A stretch of DNA of 64,000 nt from Verrucomicrobiales bacterium (GTDB lineage Bacteria > Verrucomicrobiota > Verrucomicrobiia > Verrucomicrobiales > DEV007). This document shows, piece by piece, positions 28,143 to 37,389 of the stretch (position 1 is its first letter; each line of letters begins with the position of its first letter). Under the pieces are notes generated by a model that was not told where the DNA came from, ran no database searches, and saw nothing but the letters and a program-made list of their open reading frames with translations. The position numbers and the translations under genes are program-made. The DNA lies in contig JARGNI010000011.1 of the NCBI GenBank assembly GCA_029213195.1, positions 79,479-143,478 on the forward strand, given 5' to 3'.

Positions 28143-30026
28143 CTAATTCAAATCCAGTTCTCCAAAGAAACTTGGGAGGGTGTTGCCATACCAGAAAGTC
28201 GGAGACCATTGATAGGAAGACTCGCCCCCCCATCGAGGGCGTTGTCGAGCCATCTGAAATCCCCACGTTTTGTGAGCCGCTGGGTCGGCATCAATTTCCT
28301 CCAAAGGAATCGCCATCTCCATGGTCCATGCCTCTTCCTCCACGGCAGTGGCTACGGTTGCAGAACTGTTCCAGCCAGTGTCATCGCGCCGAGCATCGTA
28401 GAGAACGCCATCCGGATTCACCGCAAAGTGATAGAAGGACTTCTTGTCTCGGTTCGTATCCAGCAAAATCTCGATGCAATCGTCTTCCCTGACCGCTCCA
28501 TCGCGATCCCTTGCCTCGCTGAATACGTCACGAAGGACAGGCTCCTCGCAACGGACCGCCACATAGAGAAAAGCTTCGTCATAGCTCAGCCACGCCTCGG
28601 TTTTCACGGGGGCGTATCCATCTGCCTTGCGAGGAATCAGCCGAGAAATCGTCGGTTCCTTCTTCCAGGCCTCCTCTTCCAGTTTTCCATCGACCACGAG
28701 CATCGCATCCATCAAGGTGATCTCGGTTTTCTCGGGATACTTCTTCACATGCTCGGTCAAGTCCATCGGCAGAAAGAGTGAACGCTCCAGGTGGTAGGGT
28801 TCGTCGACCCCATGAAAATCGGCCTCGAGACGAGGCAGTGGAAAGTAGGTCGAAACATCGCCCTCGTGAGTCACAGAAAATTCAATGACCTTCTTCTCTC
28901 CTGGAGCCAACTCCAGCGAGACGCGACGAGGACTTACCCTCCAATGATCCTCTGCCGGGAGCATCCAGAACAATTCGCCGCTCAGAGTCGTTTCCAGGGG
29001 ATTGGAGATCGGGAGGGTCACCGTCTTGTCCCGAAACGGAAAGGTCTCTCGGAAATTCTCCGAGAAGCCCATTTCGCGCCAGAACTTCTGCTTGGCCTCG
29101 GTCGTGACATCATCCGGAAGCATTCCATCAAGCGTGAGATTCATCATCCGGGGTCCTTCATCCGTCATCGTGATCCAGGTCGCATGATCGAATTCGCCAT
29201 AGGCATCGCCACGCAGAGCACTTCCACCTCCCGTCGTTCCCAGGGTGTAGTAGTTCGATTCGTTCCTCTCATACTTCGCGTAGCGATGAACATGGCCTGC
29301 AAACACGGTGTGCTTTCGACCTGACAAAGCAGCCTCAACCTCGGGCCATCCGGTTCTCGATTTCTGGAGGACTTTCTCTCCTTTTACATTTCTCATGACC
29401 CCCTCTTCAAACACCCAGAGAGGTTGATGGATAAAGACCATGGTCCAGCGAACGTCTTCCTGGTCCAAGAGTTCCTTTTTTGCCCATGCGATCTGTTCAT
29501 CCCCGAGGAAAGGACGGGTGCCTTCCCCGCCCTGCGTATTGAGGCAAAGAAAGAGGACGTCCTTGTAGATGAAGGAGTAGTAACGAACCCCATACATCTG
29601 GTCCCAGATCCGGTCCATCAATCCGTTGCTGACATCATGGTTCCCTGGCAAGTAGAAGAAGGGCATCTCGAAGTCATCGACGAAACCATTGAACTCCCTC
29701 CATTGACGCTGGATCTCTTTCTCGTCTTTCTGCCACCCGCCTCCGGCGATCAAATCCCCTACCGTAATGACAAACTCGGGTTGCAGTTCATTCACCTTCT
29801 TCACCGCCTTCGGAAAGATCCCGGGACGCATCCCCCCAGTCCGGTCGGTCATGATTGCGAATTGGAAGTGGTTGGAATCGTTGAGAAACTCCCGGTTCGT
29901 CCACGGCTTCCTGGATGTCGAAACACGAGAGGAAAAGTTCTTGTCACCTTCCGGCCCTGCCTTGTCTTCGGAAACCACCGAACCGAGCCCGAGGAGAAAA
30001 GCAAGAAAGGTGATCGTCTGTTTCAT
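28143..30026 (-). CDS. Metallophosphatase fused to a CBM9-like domain
   Basis: The start at 30026 (MKQTITFLAF) gives a signal peptide. The 627-aa protein begins with a calcineurin-like phosphoesterase domain (about 55-300) with the metal motifs VGDL, PGNHD, HQPL and AGHVH. A middle beta domain follows (about 330-430). The C-terminal ~200 residues (from about LMDAMLVVDGKLEEEAWKKEP) match the carbohydrate-binding/DOMON family 9-like fold, with WLSYDEAFLYVAVRCEEP and DDCIEILLDTNRD. It is probably a secreted phosphoesterase brought to a sugar polymer by its C-terminal domain. The fusion is not common in the calcineurin family at large. Confidence 0.82.
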   Translation of the reverse strand: MKQTITFLAFLLGLGSVVSEDKAGPEGDKNFSSRVSTSRKPWTNREFLNDSNHFQFAIMTDRTGGMRPGIFPKAVKKVNELQPEFVITVGDLIAGGGWQKDEKEIQRQWREFNGFVDDFEMPFFYLPGNHDVSNGLMDRIWDQMYGVRYYSFIYKDVLFLCLNTQGGEGTRPFLGDEQIAWAKKELLDQEDVRWTMVFIHQPLWVFEEGVMRNVKGEKVLQKSRTGWPEVEAALSGRKHTVFAGHVHRYAKYERNESNYYTLGTTGGGSALRGDAYGEFDHATWITMTDEGPRMMNLTLDGMLPDDVTTEAKQKFWREMGFSENFRETFPFRDKTVTLPISNPLETTLSGELFWMLPAEDHWRVSPRRVSLELAPGEKKVIEFSVTHEGDVSTYFPLPRLEADFHGVDEPYHLERSLFLPMDLTEHVKKYPEKTEITLMDAMLVVDGKLEEEAWKKEPTISRLIPRKADGYAPVKTEAWLSYDEAFLYVAVRCEEPVLRDVFSEARDRDGAVREDDCIEILLDTNRDKKSFYHFAVNPDGVLYDARRDDTGWNSSATVATAVEEEAWTMEMAIPLEEIDADPAAHKTWGFQMARQRPRWGGESSYQWSPTFWYGNTLPSFFGELDLN

Positions 30027-30265
30027 GATGGAAATAGGGAGTTGAGCATTCACTCGGGGAGTTGAGGAAGCCTACGAATACGGAAGGGAATAGGGAAGCT
30101 CCCGATTGCGGAATCTCGCTCCCGCGAGTTCATCCCTTCGATCTCAAGCTGCAGTCAAGAATTCGGCCAGGAAGTCCGGCATCAGGGGAAGCCCCGAAGG
30201 TTGTGAAGAACTCCGATCTGGAACAGGTTACTTCGGTGAGGTCTCTTCTCGCCCCTCCAGTTCGA

Positions 30266-31006
30266 ATGACTTTCCTCACTCCAGGTCCTATTTTCCGGTC
30301 ACAGCGTTTTCTGGAGTCGAAACCCTTTTTTGCTTTCGTTGTCGGGATGGCGATCGGCAGTTCTCCTGCGTTCGGAGAAACGAATCAGTCTTCCACACGG
30401 TCATCCGCCCTCCCATCAAGAGTAGCGGATCAGGACTTCGCTCTCATCAAATCACATTCGCCTTTTCTTCGCACGGTGGGACTCTCCGAGGGTCTCGTTC
30501 TGACAGGAATGGCCAGGATCGAGAACAATCTCTTCGCGACTCTTGTCGACACCGAGACGCGGGTCGCTCACCTTGTCTCCGAGAATGCCAACTCCCTCGG
30601 CTGGCAACTTGTCGGGGTCCGGGGAGATGAATCCGACCTGGAATCAATGACTGCAAAAATCCAGGTCGACGGAGGGGAAATTGTTTCGATCCGATATGAG
30701 AAGCTCTCTCCCCAGAGAAAGCCCGGCAGCTCTTCGGGCAGTTCACGCAATTCGTCGGGAAAATTGAGCGAGCGGGACATGGCCGAAGCGCGCTCTGCCG
30801 CGAAAAACTACAAGGCGGGTTTCTCTTCCGATGGATTCCCGAAGGAGCCTCCGAAGGAAATCGTGGAGAAACTTTCCCGAATGAGTACTCAACAGCGGGA
30901 AAACTTGAATCGTGAAATGATCAGCCTTCGGAACCGAGGTCTCGACATCAATCAGAGAAGGAAAATCTACGTCGAGAAGATCGATCAGACCCTTCGACGG
31001 CGGTAG
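30266..31006 (+). CDS. Hypothetical secreted or anchored protein
   Basis: The ATG at 30266 (MTFLTPG) is the likeliest start, since it leads into a hydrophobic segment ending at SPAFGE; the frame is open upstream to 30062 but without a signal. The 246-aa product has a central segment (LTGMARIENNLFATLVD...WQLVGVRGDESDLES) that resembles small beta domains seen in PVC secreted proteins, a Ser-rich linker and a charged helical C-terminus (about 170-246). No function is assigned. It is divergent from the metallophosphatase gene, with about 240 bases between the two starts. Confidence 0.6.
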   Translation: MTFLTPGPIFRSQRFLESKPFFAFVVGMAIGSSPAFGETNQSSTRSSALPSRVADQDFALIKSHSPFLRTVGLSEGLVLTGMARIENNLFATLVDTETRVAHLVSENANSLGWQLVGVRGDESDLESMTAKIQVDGGEIVSIRYEKLSPQRKPGSSSGSSRNSSGKLSERDMAEARSAAKNYKAGFSSDGFPKEPPKEIVEKLSRMSTQQRENLNREMISLRNRGLDINQRRKIYVEKIDQTLRRR

Positions 31007-31009
31007 TTT

Positions 31010-33100
31010 TCATTTCGCCGAGTCGCGTTTTTTCTTCGGCTCCGGAACACCGAGATGTCGCTGGAAAAACCCGATCCGTTTCCGTCGAAGATAGGGACTC
31101 TCGCCGACACCATGCCCGGCTCCGGGAATCATGAAATACTCGAAATCCTTGTCCGCCTTTACGAGAGCATTCACCACCTGGTAGGTAGAAGAGGGATCTA
31201 CGTTCTTGTCGAGCTCGCCTACCGTGAGGAGAAGAGCCCCTCTCAACTTCCCGATATGGGTAAGATTGGAATTGGCTTCGTAGGCCGGTCCAACCGGCCA
31301 ATCCATCCACTGCTCGTTCCACCAGATCTTGTCCATCCGATTATCATGACATCCACAATCCGCCGCGCCGGCCCGGTAGAAGTCACCATGCGTGAGAAGC
31401 GCTGCCAAGGTGCTCTGTCCCCCGGCTGAACCGCCGTAGATTCCGACCCGCTCGAGGTCCATCTGCGGGACCTCCTCGGCAAGTGCCCGAATCCATTTGA
31501 TCCGATCCGGAAACCCGGAATCGATCAAGTTCTGATAGGCCACCTGTTGGAACTCCTTCCCTCGATGGTTGGTGCCGAGAGCATCCAACTTCACGACAAG
31601 GAATCCAGCGTCCGCCATTTCCGACATCGCTCCGTAGTAGGTCCGCCAACCCTTCGGGGTAAAGGAACCATGGGGGCCTGCATAGATCGCCTCAATGACG
31701 GGATAGGTCTTCCCAGGATCAAAATGAGAGGGACGCAGGAGAAATCCGTGAATGTCGTGTTTTCCGTTGCGATCTTTGGTGACAAATCGCATCGGCTTCT
31801 GCCAACCGACCTTCTGAAGTTTCTCGGCACCCGATGCCTCGGCGAGAGTCGCGACCAACTCACCATTGGAAACGCGACGTATCTCGTGAACTGGGGGATG
31901 ATCAACCCGTGACCATTTCGCGGAGAGAAACCGACCATCCGGTGACCAGGAGACCTCGTGATGCCCATCTCCATCTGTGAGCGGAACCAGCTCTCCAGAA
32001 TCCAGATCCACCTTCGCATAATGCAAATGATAGGGATCCTGTTCGGCGTAGAACCCTGACATGGATATCAAGGCATAGCGATCCTCCTCGTTCACCGCGA
32101 TCACCTCCCGGACGACCCACGCCCCCTTGGTCAGCTGTCGGATGATTTTTCCGGTATCCCCATGGATCAGGTAAAGGTGATTCCATCCATCACGCTCCGA
32201 TCGCCAGAGGATTTCATCGCCACCCTTGAGATCCTGCCGAAAACTGTTTCCGAAAACGAAGACAAACTTCTCGTCTGACTCGTCAATCAGCACACGTTGC
32301 CGATCGGCCTCCGTGTCCACTTCGATGAGCCGGTGACTTCCGAACCCGCGCTCGATAAACTCAAAAACAAAACGCTTTCCACAGGGACGCCATCCCCATT
32401 TGCGTAAATCGAATGGATTGGCGACCAAGTCTTTCTTGATCTCGATGGGGGGCTTCTCACCGGTGAAAACGATCACCGGGACGACCACATTGAGCGGGTC
32501 ACCGGGCTTGGGATAAGAAATCGAAAAATGCTGCGGCTGAACCTCGTCCTCAGGCGAGGAGCGGACATAGTGAACCTGTCGCACGGGATGATCCGGCCTC
32601 TTCCCGATTGCAAAGCGTGAGGAATCGGGAGCCCAGACAATGCGGTCCGTCCAGATCCAGTTCTCTTCCAGCGGAATCTCGATCTTCTGCTCATTGAGAA
32701 AGACTTCATTCTCCCGGACCTCAACCTGGTGCTTTCCGTCCGGAGATTTTCTTCCACCCTTCGAATAGATCGCTCTGGTCTTCGCTGGATCCGATTTCGG
32801 TTTCTTGAGCCCTTTCAGTAGTCCCTCGGGCTTTTTCTCCACGATTTCTACTTTTCCCGTCTCGAGATCGAGGAACTTCCAGACCGATCCGCCGGAGACC
32901 GTTTGGACCGAGAAACCAGCATGATCTCCCTCTTTCGACCAGGAAACCGTCACCCTCTCATTGGAAACCTTTCCCGAAAGCTCCTGGATTCTTTGCTGCC
33001 GCTGGCTGGCAAGCCGATCCGTTGGCGAATCCTCTCCCAAGATAGGAGAAAACCACGAAGTGAGAACTGCCAGAGAAACCAGCGAGCGGTTAGAAACCAT
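31010..33100 (-). CDS. Secreted S9 (DPP-IV-type) serine peptidase
   Basis: The start at 33100 (MVSNRSLVSLAVL) gives a signal peptide; a shorter leader to 33133 is possible. The 696-aa protein has the S9B layout: an N-terminal eight-bladed propeller (about 40-440) and a C-terminal alpha/beta hydrolase with nucleophile motif GGSAGGQ, acidic residue in GELDKNVDP and His in GAGHGVG. It would cleave dipeptides, often after Pro, from peptides in the periplasm. It is convergent with the hypothetical gene at 30266, with 3 bases between the stops. Confidence 0.9.
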   Translation of the reverse strand: MVSNRSLVSLAVLTSWFSPILGEDSPTDRLASQRQQRIQELSGKVSNERVTVSWSKEGDHAGFSVQTVSGGSVWKFLDLETGKVEIVEKKPEGLLKGLKKPKSDPAKTRAIYSKGGRKSPDGKHQVEVRENEVFLNEQKIEIPLEENWIWTDRIVWAPDSSRFAIGKRPDHPVRQVHYVRSSPEDEVQPQHFSISYPKPGDPLNVVVPVIVFTGEKPPIEIKKDLVANPFDLRKWGWRPCGKRFVFEFIERGFGSHRLIEVDTEADRQRVLIDESDEKFVFVFGNSFRQDLKGGDEILWRSERDGWNHLYLIHGDTGKIIRQLTKGAWVVREVIAVNEEDRYALISMSGFYAEQDPYHLHYAKVDLDSGELVPLTDGDGHHEVSWSPDGRFLSAKWSRVDHPPVHEIRRVSNGELVATLAEASGAEKLQKVGWQKPMRFVTKDRNGKHDIHGFLLRPSHFDPGKTYPVIEAIYAGPHGSFTPKGWRTYYGAMSEMADAGFLVVKLDALGTNHRGKEFQQVAYQNLIDSGFPDRIKWIRALAEEVPQMDLERVGIYGGSAGGQSTLAALLTHGDFYRAGAADCGCHDNRMDKIWWNEQWMDWPVGPAYEANSNLTHIGKLRGALLLTVGELDKNVDPSSTYQVVNALVKADKDFEYFMIPGAGHGVGESPYLRRKRIGFFQRHLGVPEPKKKRDSAK

Positions 33101-33176
33101 GTAGATACGACATGCGGTGAACGAAACCATCAAGGCGCATCCAGCAGGGAAAGCATCCGCGAGGACGTGCGTGAAA

Positions 33177-34037
33177 TCAGGGTTCGATATCTTCGAATGA
33201 GTCCCGGAACTTGTTCGTAATCTTGATGTCGATGTCTTCTTCGTTATCCCAGCTGTAGCTGTTCATGACCGATTCGTTGGTCTTGAACTCACCGACCACT
33301 TCTCCCTGGCGTAAAATCCGGATCCAGATCCCCTTGATGTCGTCCTTCGCAAAATCGCGAGGCCCCCTCGTGGCCTTGTATTCATAGGTGTGAGCCTCTA
33401 CGAACGGAGTTTCGAATTCGATTTCATCGTTGAACTGCATTTCCGGAAGATCGACGGCTTGCCCGTCTTGCTGCGACTTTCCCTTCCCAGGGACAGCCGC
33501 CGTCCGCATGAAAGCGATGTTGTCGTCGTAGATGATTCGATATTCGACGGTCGCATCACTAAGTTCATTCCTCGACTGATTTGCGATCGTGATGCGATAG
33601 GTCCACTTGGTGGTACGCAGGGAACGTCCCGACATTTCGAACTGCTCCGAATCGACCAACTCTTTCGTGGCCGAGATGTCGAAATTGTAATCCACCGCAT
33701 CGGGATCTCGATCCATCCAGTTCCGTATCCGATTCTCGGTCTGAGAATCGAACATCGAAATGGGAACATCGAACTGACGTTCGTCACCTGCCCGCTGAAT
33801 CTTTACGGTGTCACCATGAGCAGAAAGAAGAATGGCCTCGACCTCCCGGCCCTCCTGATCCCGAAGCGTCCAGTGCAGATCCTCCTCGAATCTCGGCCTG
33901 AGAATTTCGGGCCGGACAGCGGCCACCTTGACCCTTTCTTTTTTCGAAGAAAGAGACTCCGATTTTTGGGCGGAGGCGCCCCCTGCCGAGAAGAGCAGAG
34001 TCGCAGAGAGGATCGCGATGAAGCAGCGGTGTTGCAT
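33177..34037 (-). CDS. SHD1-like secreted protein
   Basis: A 286-aa protein with a signal peptide (1-23, ending GGASAQ). Residues about 54-108 (LHWTLRDQEGREVEAILL...VPISMFDSQTENRIRNW) fit the SHD1-like (SLA1 homology) module common in PVC secreted proteins, and a beta-sandwich-like region follows (about 140-240). The C-terminus is acidic. Function is unknown. It is upstream of the S9 peptidase on the same strand with a 76-base gap and may be cotranscribed. Confidence 0.65.
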   Translation of the reverse strand: MQHRCFIAILSATLLFSAGGASAQKSESLSSKKERVKVAAVRPEILRPRFEEDLHWTLRDQEGREVEAILLSAHGDTVKIQRAGDERQFDVPISMFDSQTENRIRNWMDRDPDAVDYNFDISATKELVDSEQFEMSGRSLRTTKWTYRITIANQSRNELSDATVEYRIIYDDNIAFMRTAAVPGKGKSQQDGQAVDLPEMQFNDEIEFETPFVEAHTYEYKATRGPRDFAKDDIKGIWIRILRQGEVVGEFKTNESVMNSYSWDNEEDIDIKITNKFRDSFEDIEP

Positions 34038-34159
34038 GATCGAGGGACGATGGCTACATCAATAAGGTCCGCCCATTCCCTTGGACCAGCAATGGCGTTA
34101 AAGCGGAATACACGATCCCGGCGGTGACTGAATCGCGTCCCTGTGCTTCGTCTACCGAC

Positions 34160-35524
34160 TTACCCGCTGATCCGCAGGAGAAACCCGACCAGATCTCCTC
34201 CCTTGTTCCAGGCGATAGTGGCACCCACCACGAGAAAGGCGAGCACGGAGAGAATCAGGAAAAAATCACCGAGCCGCCCCGATCGCAGACTTGGATCTAC
34301 CGTGCGAAAACGAAAATACAGGGCCGCCACTCCCAGCATCGGCAGGAGAACAGCCTGCATCAGTCCCGACAGGAGGATCAGGAGGACGGGTTTCGGATAG
34401 ATCGCGTAGATTCCAAAACACAGGATCGGAAAGAGGACGCTGAAAAACCGAACCCGACCGGATCGCTGATCCTCGCTCTCCATCGGTCGAAAACGAAACA
34501 CGTGGAGAGCATCCGTCATGAGCCGGGCCTTGGTCGCGTTGGAAACAAAGAAAGTGGAAAAAAGCACTGCAAAGGCCCCGATCAGCAGGACGAACCTGCC
34601 CGTCGATCCAAAAACGGGGCCGTAGATCTCGGCCAGCGTTTCGATCATTTCCGAACCCTCGGGGACCAATTGCATGCGGTGGAGGACCGCGGCTCCGAGG
34701 AGAAAGAAAGCTACGGTGCTCAAAGTGTAGATGACCATCGAACTCCAAGCGTCCCACTGCAGAACACGGATCCACCCTTTCGCCCTTTTCCGCCAGGCTG
34801 GCCCGTCCTCACGCGGTCCGATCCATTTCCCGTATCCTTTTTCCAGACACCAATAGGGATAGGCGACCAACTCGGCAGCCCCGATCCCGATGATCCCGAA
34901 AGCCGCCAGGGCGGTCATGAGGGCACCGGGCGATTCCGGAAATCCGAAACTCAAACCCTTTCGGAGATCCTCACTCGCGATCGCCCATTCGGGTTGTGTC
35001 TGCAGCGCAAAGAGGTTTCCGATCGTGAGAAAAGTGAAGGAAGCCACGAGCACGGTGCAGAAGACCTCGATGAAGGTGAATCCTCCCCGCAGGAGCATGG
35101 CTACGGTCCCAACCGTAATCACTCCCGCCCAGAAAAGCGCCGAGTGCTCTCCGAGAACCGGCAGGAAGATGGCCAAGGCCTGCCCCACTCCCCCCACAAT
35201 GCCACCGAGTTGCCCCAAGCCGGTCAGAAAAGTAATGAGCCAGAACCACGCGATGAACTTCCCGATTCGTGGAATCCGGAACAAAGCGGTAACGGTTGTC
35301 TCACCATGAGTGATGCAGTGGCGACAAATCTCGATCTGGGTGATCACCTTGATGACACATCCCAGGAGAATCAGCCAGAGCAGGGAAAAACCCGCTTCCG
35401 CTCCTGTCCTTGTCGTCGCGACCAACTCCCCGGATCCGACGATCGAGGCCGCGAGAATCAACCCCGGTCCAAGCGATCGGATAATTCCCTTGGCGGTATG
35501 AGGAGGTTCCTGGGTGGTCGACAT
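34160..35524 (-). CDS. Nramp-like integral membrane protein
   Basis: A 454-aa protein with about 11 transmembrane segments and the overall Nramp/APC (LeuT) fold. The N-terminal GPGLILAASIVGSGELVATT corresponds to TM1, where true Nramp metal transporters carry DPGN; here the place is taken by VGSGE. TM6 has AAELVAYPYW instead of the MPH motif. These losses make transport of Mn or Fe unlikely by the known mechanism. Relatives with this signature are frequent in PVC genomes and have no assigned substrate. It stands alone between a SHD1-like gene and a sulfatase. Confidence 0.8.
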   Translation of the reverse strand: MSTTQEPPHTAKGIIRSLGPGLILAASIVGSGELVATTRTGAEAGFSLLWLILLGCVIKVITQIEICRHCITHGETTVTALFRIPRIGKFIAWFWLITFLTGLGQLGGIVGGVGQALAIFLPVLGEHSALFWAGVITVGTVAMLLRGGFTFIEVFCTVLVASFTFLTIGNLFALQTQPEWAIASEDLRKGLSFGFPESPGALMTALAAFGIIGIGAAELVAYPYWCLEKGYGKWIGPREDGPAWRKRAKGWIRVLQWDAWSSMVIYTLSTVAFFLLGAAVLHRMQLVPEGSEMIETLAEIYGPVFGSTGRFVLLIGAFAVLFSTFFVSNATKARLMTDALHVFRFRPMESEDQRSGRVRFFSVLFPILCFGIYAIYPKPVLLILLSGLMQAVLLPMLGVAALYFRFRTVDPSLRSGRLGDFFLILSVLAFLVVGATIAWNKGGDLVGFLLRISG

Positions 35525-35595
35525 CGGTGCCGGGGAGGTAGGCAGAAAAGGAGAAATAGCGGAAGCACGCCGACCTCAACAGCAAAAAAGCAAAC

Positions 35596-35628
35596 TCAAC
35601 AGGCCTGCGGGACTGCCCCCCCTGTTGA
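35596..35628 (-). terminator. Hairpin with T-run, leftward
   Basis: TCAACAGG (35596-35603) pairs with CCTGTTGA (35621-35628) around a 17-base loop; read on the minus strand it is followed by a run of six T near 35583-35588. It could end transcripts coming from the sulfatase at 35896-37350 or the IS fragment. Confidence 0.4.
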
Positions 35629-35700
35629 TCTCCTCAGCCTGGTAGAAGTTCAGATGTCAGCAGTGGTCGAGTCACGCGAGCGGCCCACCGAGCATGTTCG

Positions 35701-35787
35701 TCAGGTAGAGTTTGCATTGGGGTTGAATCCGCCTGCTTTCCGCAGGATGCGGATTTCTTCTTCTGAGGTATGGCGTTTGCCTTCCAT
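35701..35787 (-). pseudogene. IS3-type transposase OrfA fragment
   Basis: A 28-codon frame begins with KRHTSEEEIRILRKAG, which matches the opening of IS3-family OrfA proteins (KRHTxEEIIRxLRxA), then runs into unrelated residues and a stop. A good ribosome site (GGAAGGA) lies 8-10 bases upstream, so the original start region is kept while the rest of the element is gone. It lies in the 371-base gap 35525-35895, which otherwise shows only the hairpin at 35596. Confidence 0.6.
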
Positions 35788-35895
35788 ATTCTGTGTCCTT
35801 CCCATAAGATCCCGGACTATCATTCAAGGCGGACCAAATTTTCGAGTCTCAACCACGGATACCGAAAGCGCTTCTCTTCGCCGAGTGAGGGCGAT

Positions 35896-37350
35896 CTATC
35901 GCCTCTCTGCGAACGACTTCGAAGCCTGGTCTCCCGTCTCGATCCGCCAGGCCAGGAGGGCCTCTCTCAATTCCTGCCGAACCGATTCGTATTCGGGATC
36001 ATTCCAGAGATTATTCTCCTCCCGAGGATCAGACCGGAAATCAAAGAGCATCCCTTCCCGTCCTCCCTCCACCTCGTCCGATCCATAGATCTCGACGAGC
36101 TTCCAATCCTCCGAGCGCACCATGACCTGGTAGTCGGCGGTCGTGAAATTTCCGTCTCGTGGGTGTTCAGCGAAGACGTAGCCTCTCCCCTTCCAGGAAG
36201 TGTCACCATCCAGCGCCGGGAGAAGAGAGCGTGCCGAGAAGTGATCGGGCACCTCGACTCCGGCCAACTCCATCAGGGTCGGACCGACATCGAACAAGGA
36301 TACAAGATCCTCGACCCGTCGACCAGCGCCGAAGCGGCCATCGGCAGCCCAGAAGATCAGCGGAACTCGGGTGACCTGCTCGTACATCGTCCATTTCTGG
36401 GAATGCCCGTGATCGGTGAGGCAATCTCCATGATCACTGGTGAATACGATGATGGAATCCTCGAGGTAGCCCTGCGCTTCCAGTGACTCCATGATTCGGC
36501 CGACTTCTTCATCGATCATGGAAACATTCGCGCAGTAGTGGCGTCGCTGATTCAGCCGTTGTTCTTCCGTCGGATCGAGAGGAAGCACAACCGAGTCGTG
36601 ATCGACCTCATGGTTGTGCACCCGCATGCCCTGGTAGGCTTTGGGCTGGTTCTCAAGATCTTCGGGAGTCAGCGGATCGAGGGGAATCACCTTGTCTCGA
36701 TACGAATCGAGAGCCTCCGGGGTCGGATCATAAGGTGGATGGGGTCCCGGGAATCCGACCTGGAGAAAGAGAGGTTCGGTTTTCGGGTAGGTATCCGTCC
36801 ACCATTTCGCAAGACCACCGACGAAATGATCCGACTGCATATCGGGTGGCAAATCCCAGGTAAAGCTCCCGATCGCTTCCTGATAGTCCGGTCGCTGTCG
36901 GTAGAGCTCACGCTGCTGTTTTACGAGTCCCCTCGCAGCCAGGGCCTTGTCCCACTCATCGAAAAAATACCGCCCCTCGAGGTAGCGATCCTTGTTCTCG
37001 ACGACATATCGCTGGTGAAATCCACATGGTGTCGTGAACGGCCAAGTGTGCATTTTCCCGATATTGACGCTGTGATATCCACTGGCACTGAGATCCTCGA
37101 CCCAGCTTCGAGTCCACTCATCGGCATTCTTCAAAATCCCTGTCGTATGGGGATATTGCCCGGTAAACAAGCTCGCCCGAGACGGCGCACAGCTCGGGGC
37201 GGTGACATGGCACTGGGTAAACGTCACCCCCTCGTTGACCAGTCGGTCGAGATGGGGAGTCTCCATGTGATCCGCACCGAGAGCAGCGATGGTGTCGAAT
37301 CGCTGTTGATCGGTGATGATGAAAATGATGTTTGGGCGTGCGTCGCTCAT
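35896..37350 (-). CDS. Cytoplasmic-looking sulfatase (CAPSR type)
   Basis: A 484-aa sulfatase that starts directly with the fold (MSDARPNIIFIITDQQRFDT) and has no signal peptide, unlike all other sulfatases here. The catalytic motif is C54-APSR-ASLFTGQ; the metal site reads TDQQ rather than DD, a variant seen in choline-sulfatase/phosphonate-monoesterase-like members. TSDHGDCLTDHG carries later ligands. A cytoplasmic enzyme would finish desulfation of imported mono- or oligosaccharides. It is divergent from the PhoD-like gene; the starts are about 40 bases apart. Confidence 0.9.
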   Translation of the reverse strand: MSDARPNIIFIITDQQRFDTIAALGADHMETPHLDRLVNEGVTFTQCHVTAPSCAPSRASLFTGQYPHTTGILKNADEWTRSWVEDLSASGYHSVNIGKMHTWPFTTPCGFHQRYVVENKDRYLEGRYFFDEWDKALAARGLVKQQRELYRQRPDYQEAIGSFTWDLPPDMQSDHFVGGLAKWWTDTYPKTEPLFLQVGFPGPHPPYDPTPEALDSYRDKVIPLDPLTPEDLENQPKAYQGMRVHNHEVDHDSVVLPLDPTEEQRLNQRRHYCANVSMIDEEVGRIMESLEAQGYLEDSIIVFTSDHGDCLTDHGHSQKWTMYEQVTRVPLIFWAADGRFGAGRRVEDLVSLFDVGPTLMELAGVEVPDHFSARSLLPALDGDTSWKGRGYVFAEHPRDGNFTTADYQVMVRSEDWKLVEIYGSDEVEGGREGMLFDFRSDPREENNLWNDPEYESVRQELREALLAWRIETGDQASKSFAERR

Positions 37351-37389
37351 CGAGGGAGGTTATAAAAGCGACCGATGTTTTCGCCAACT

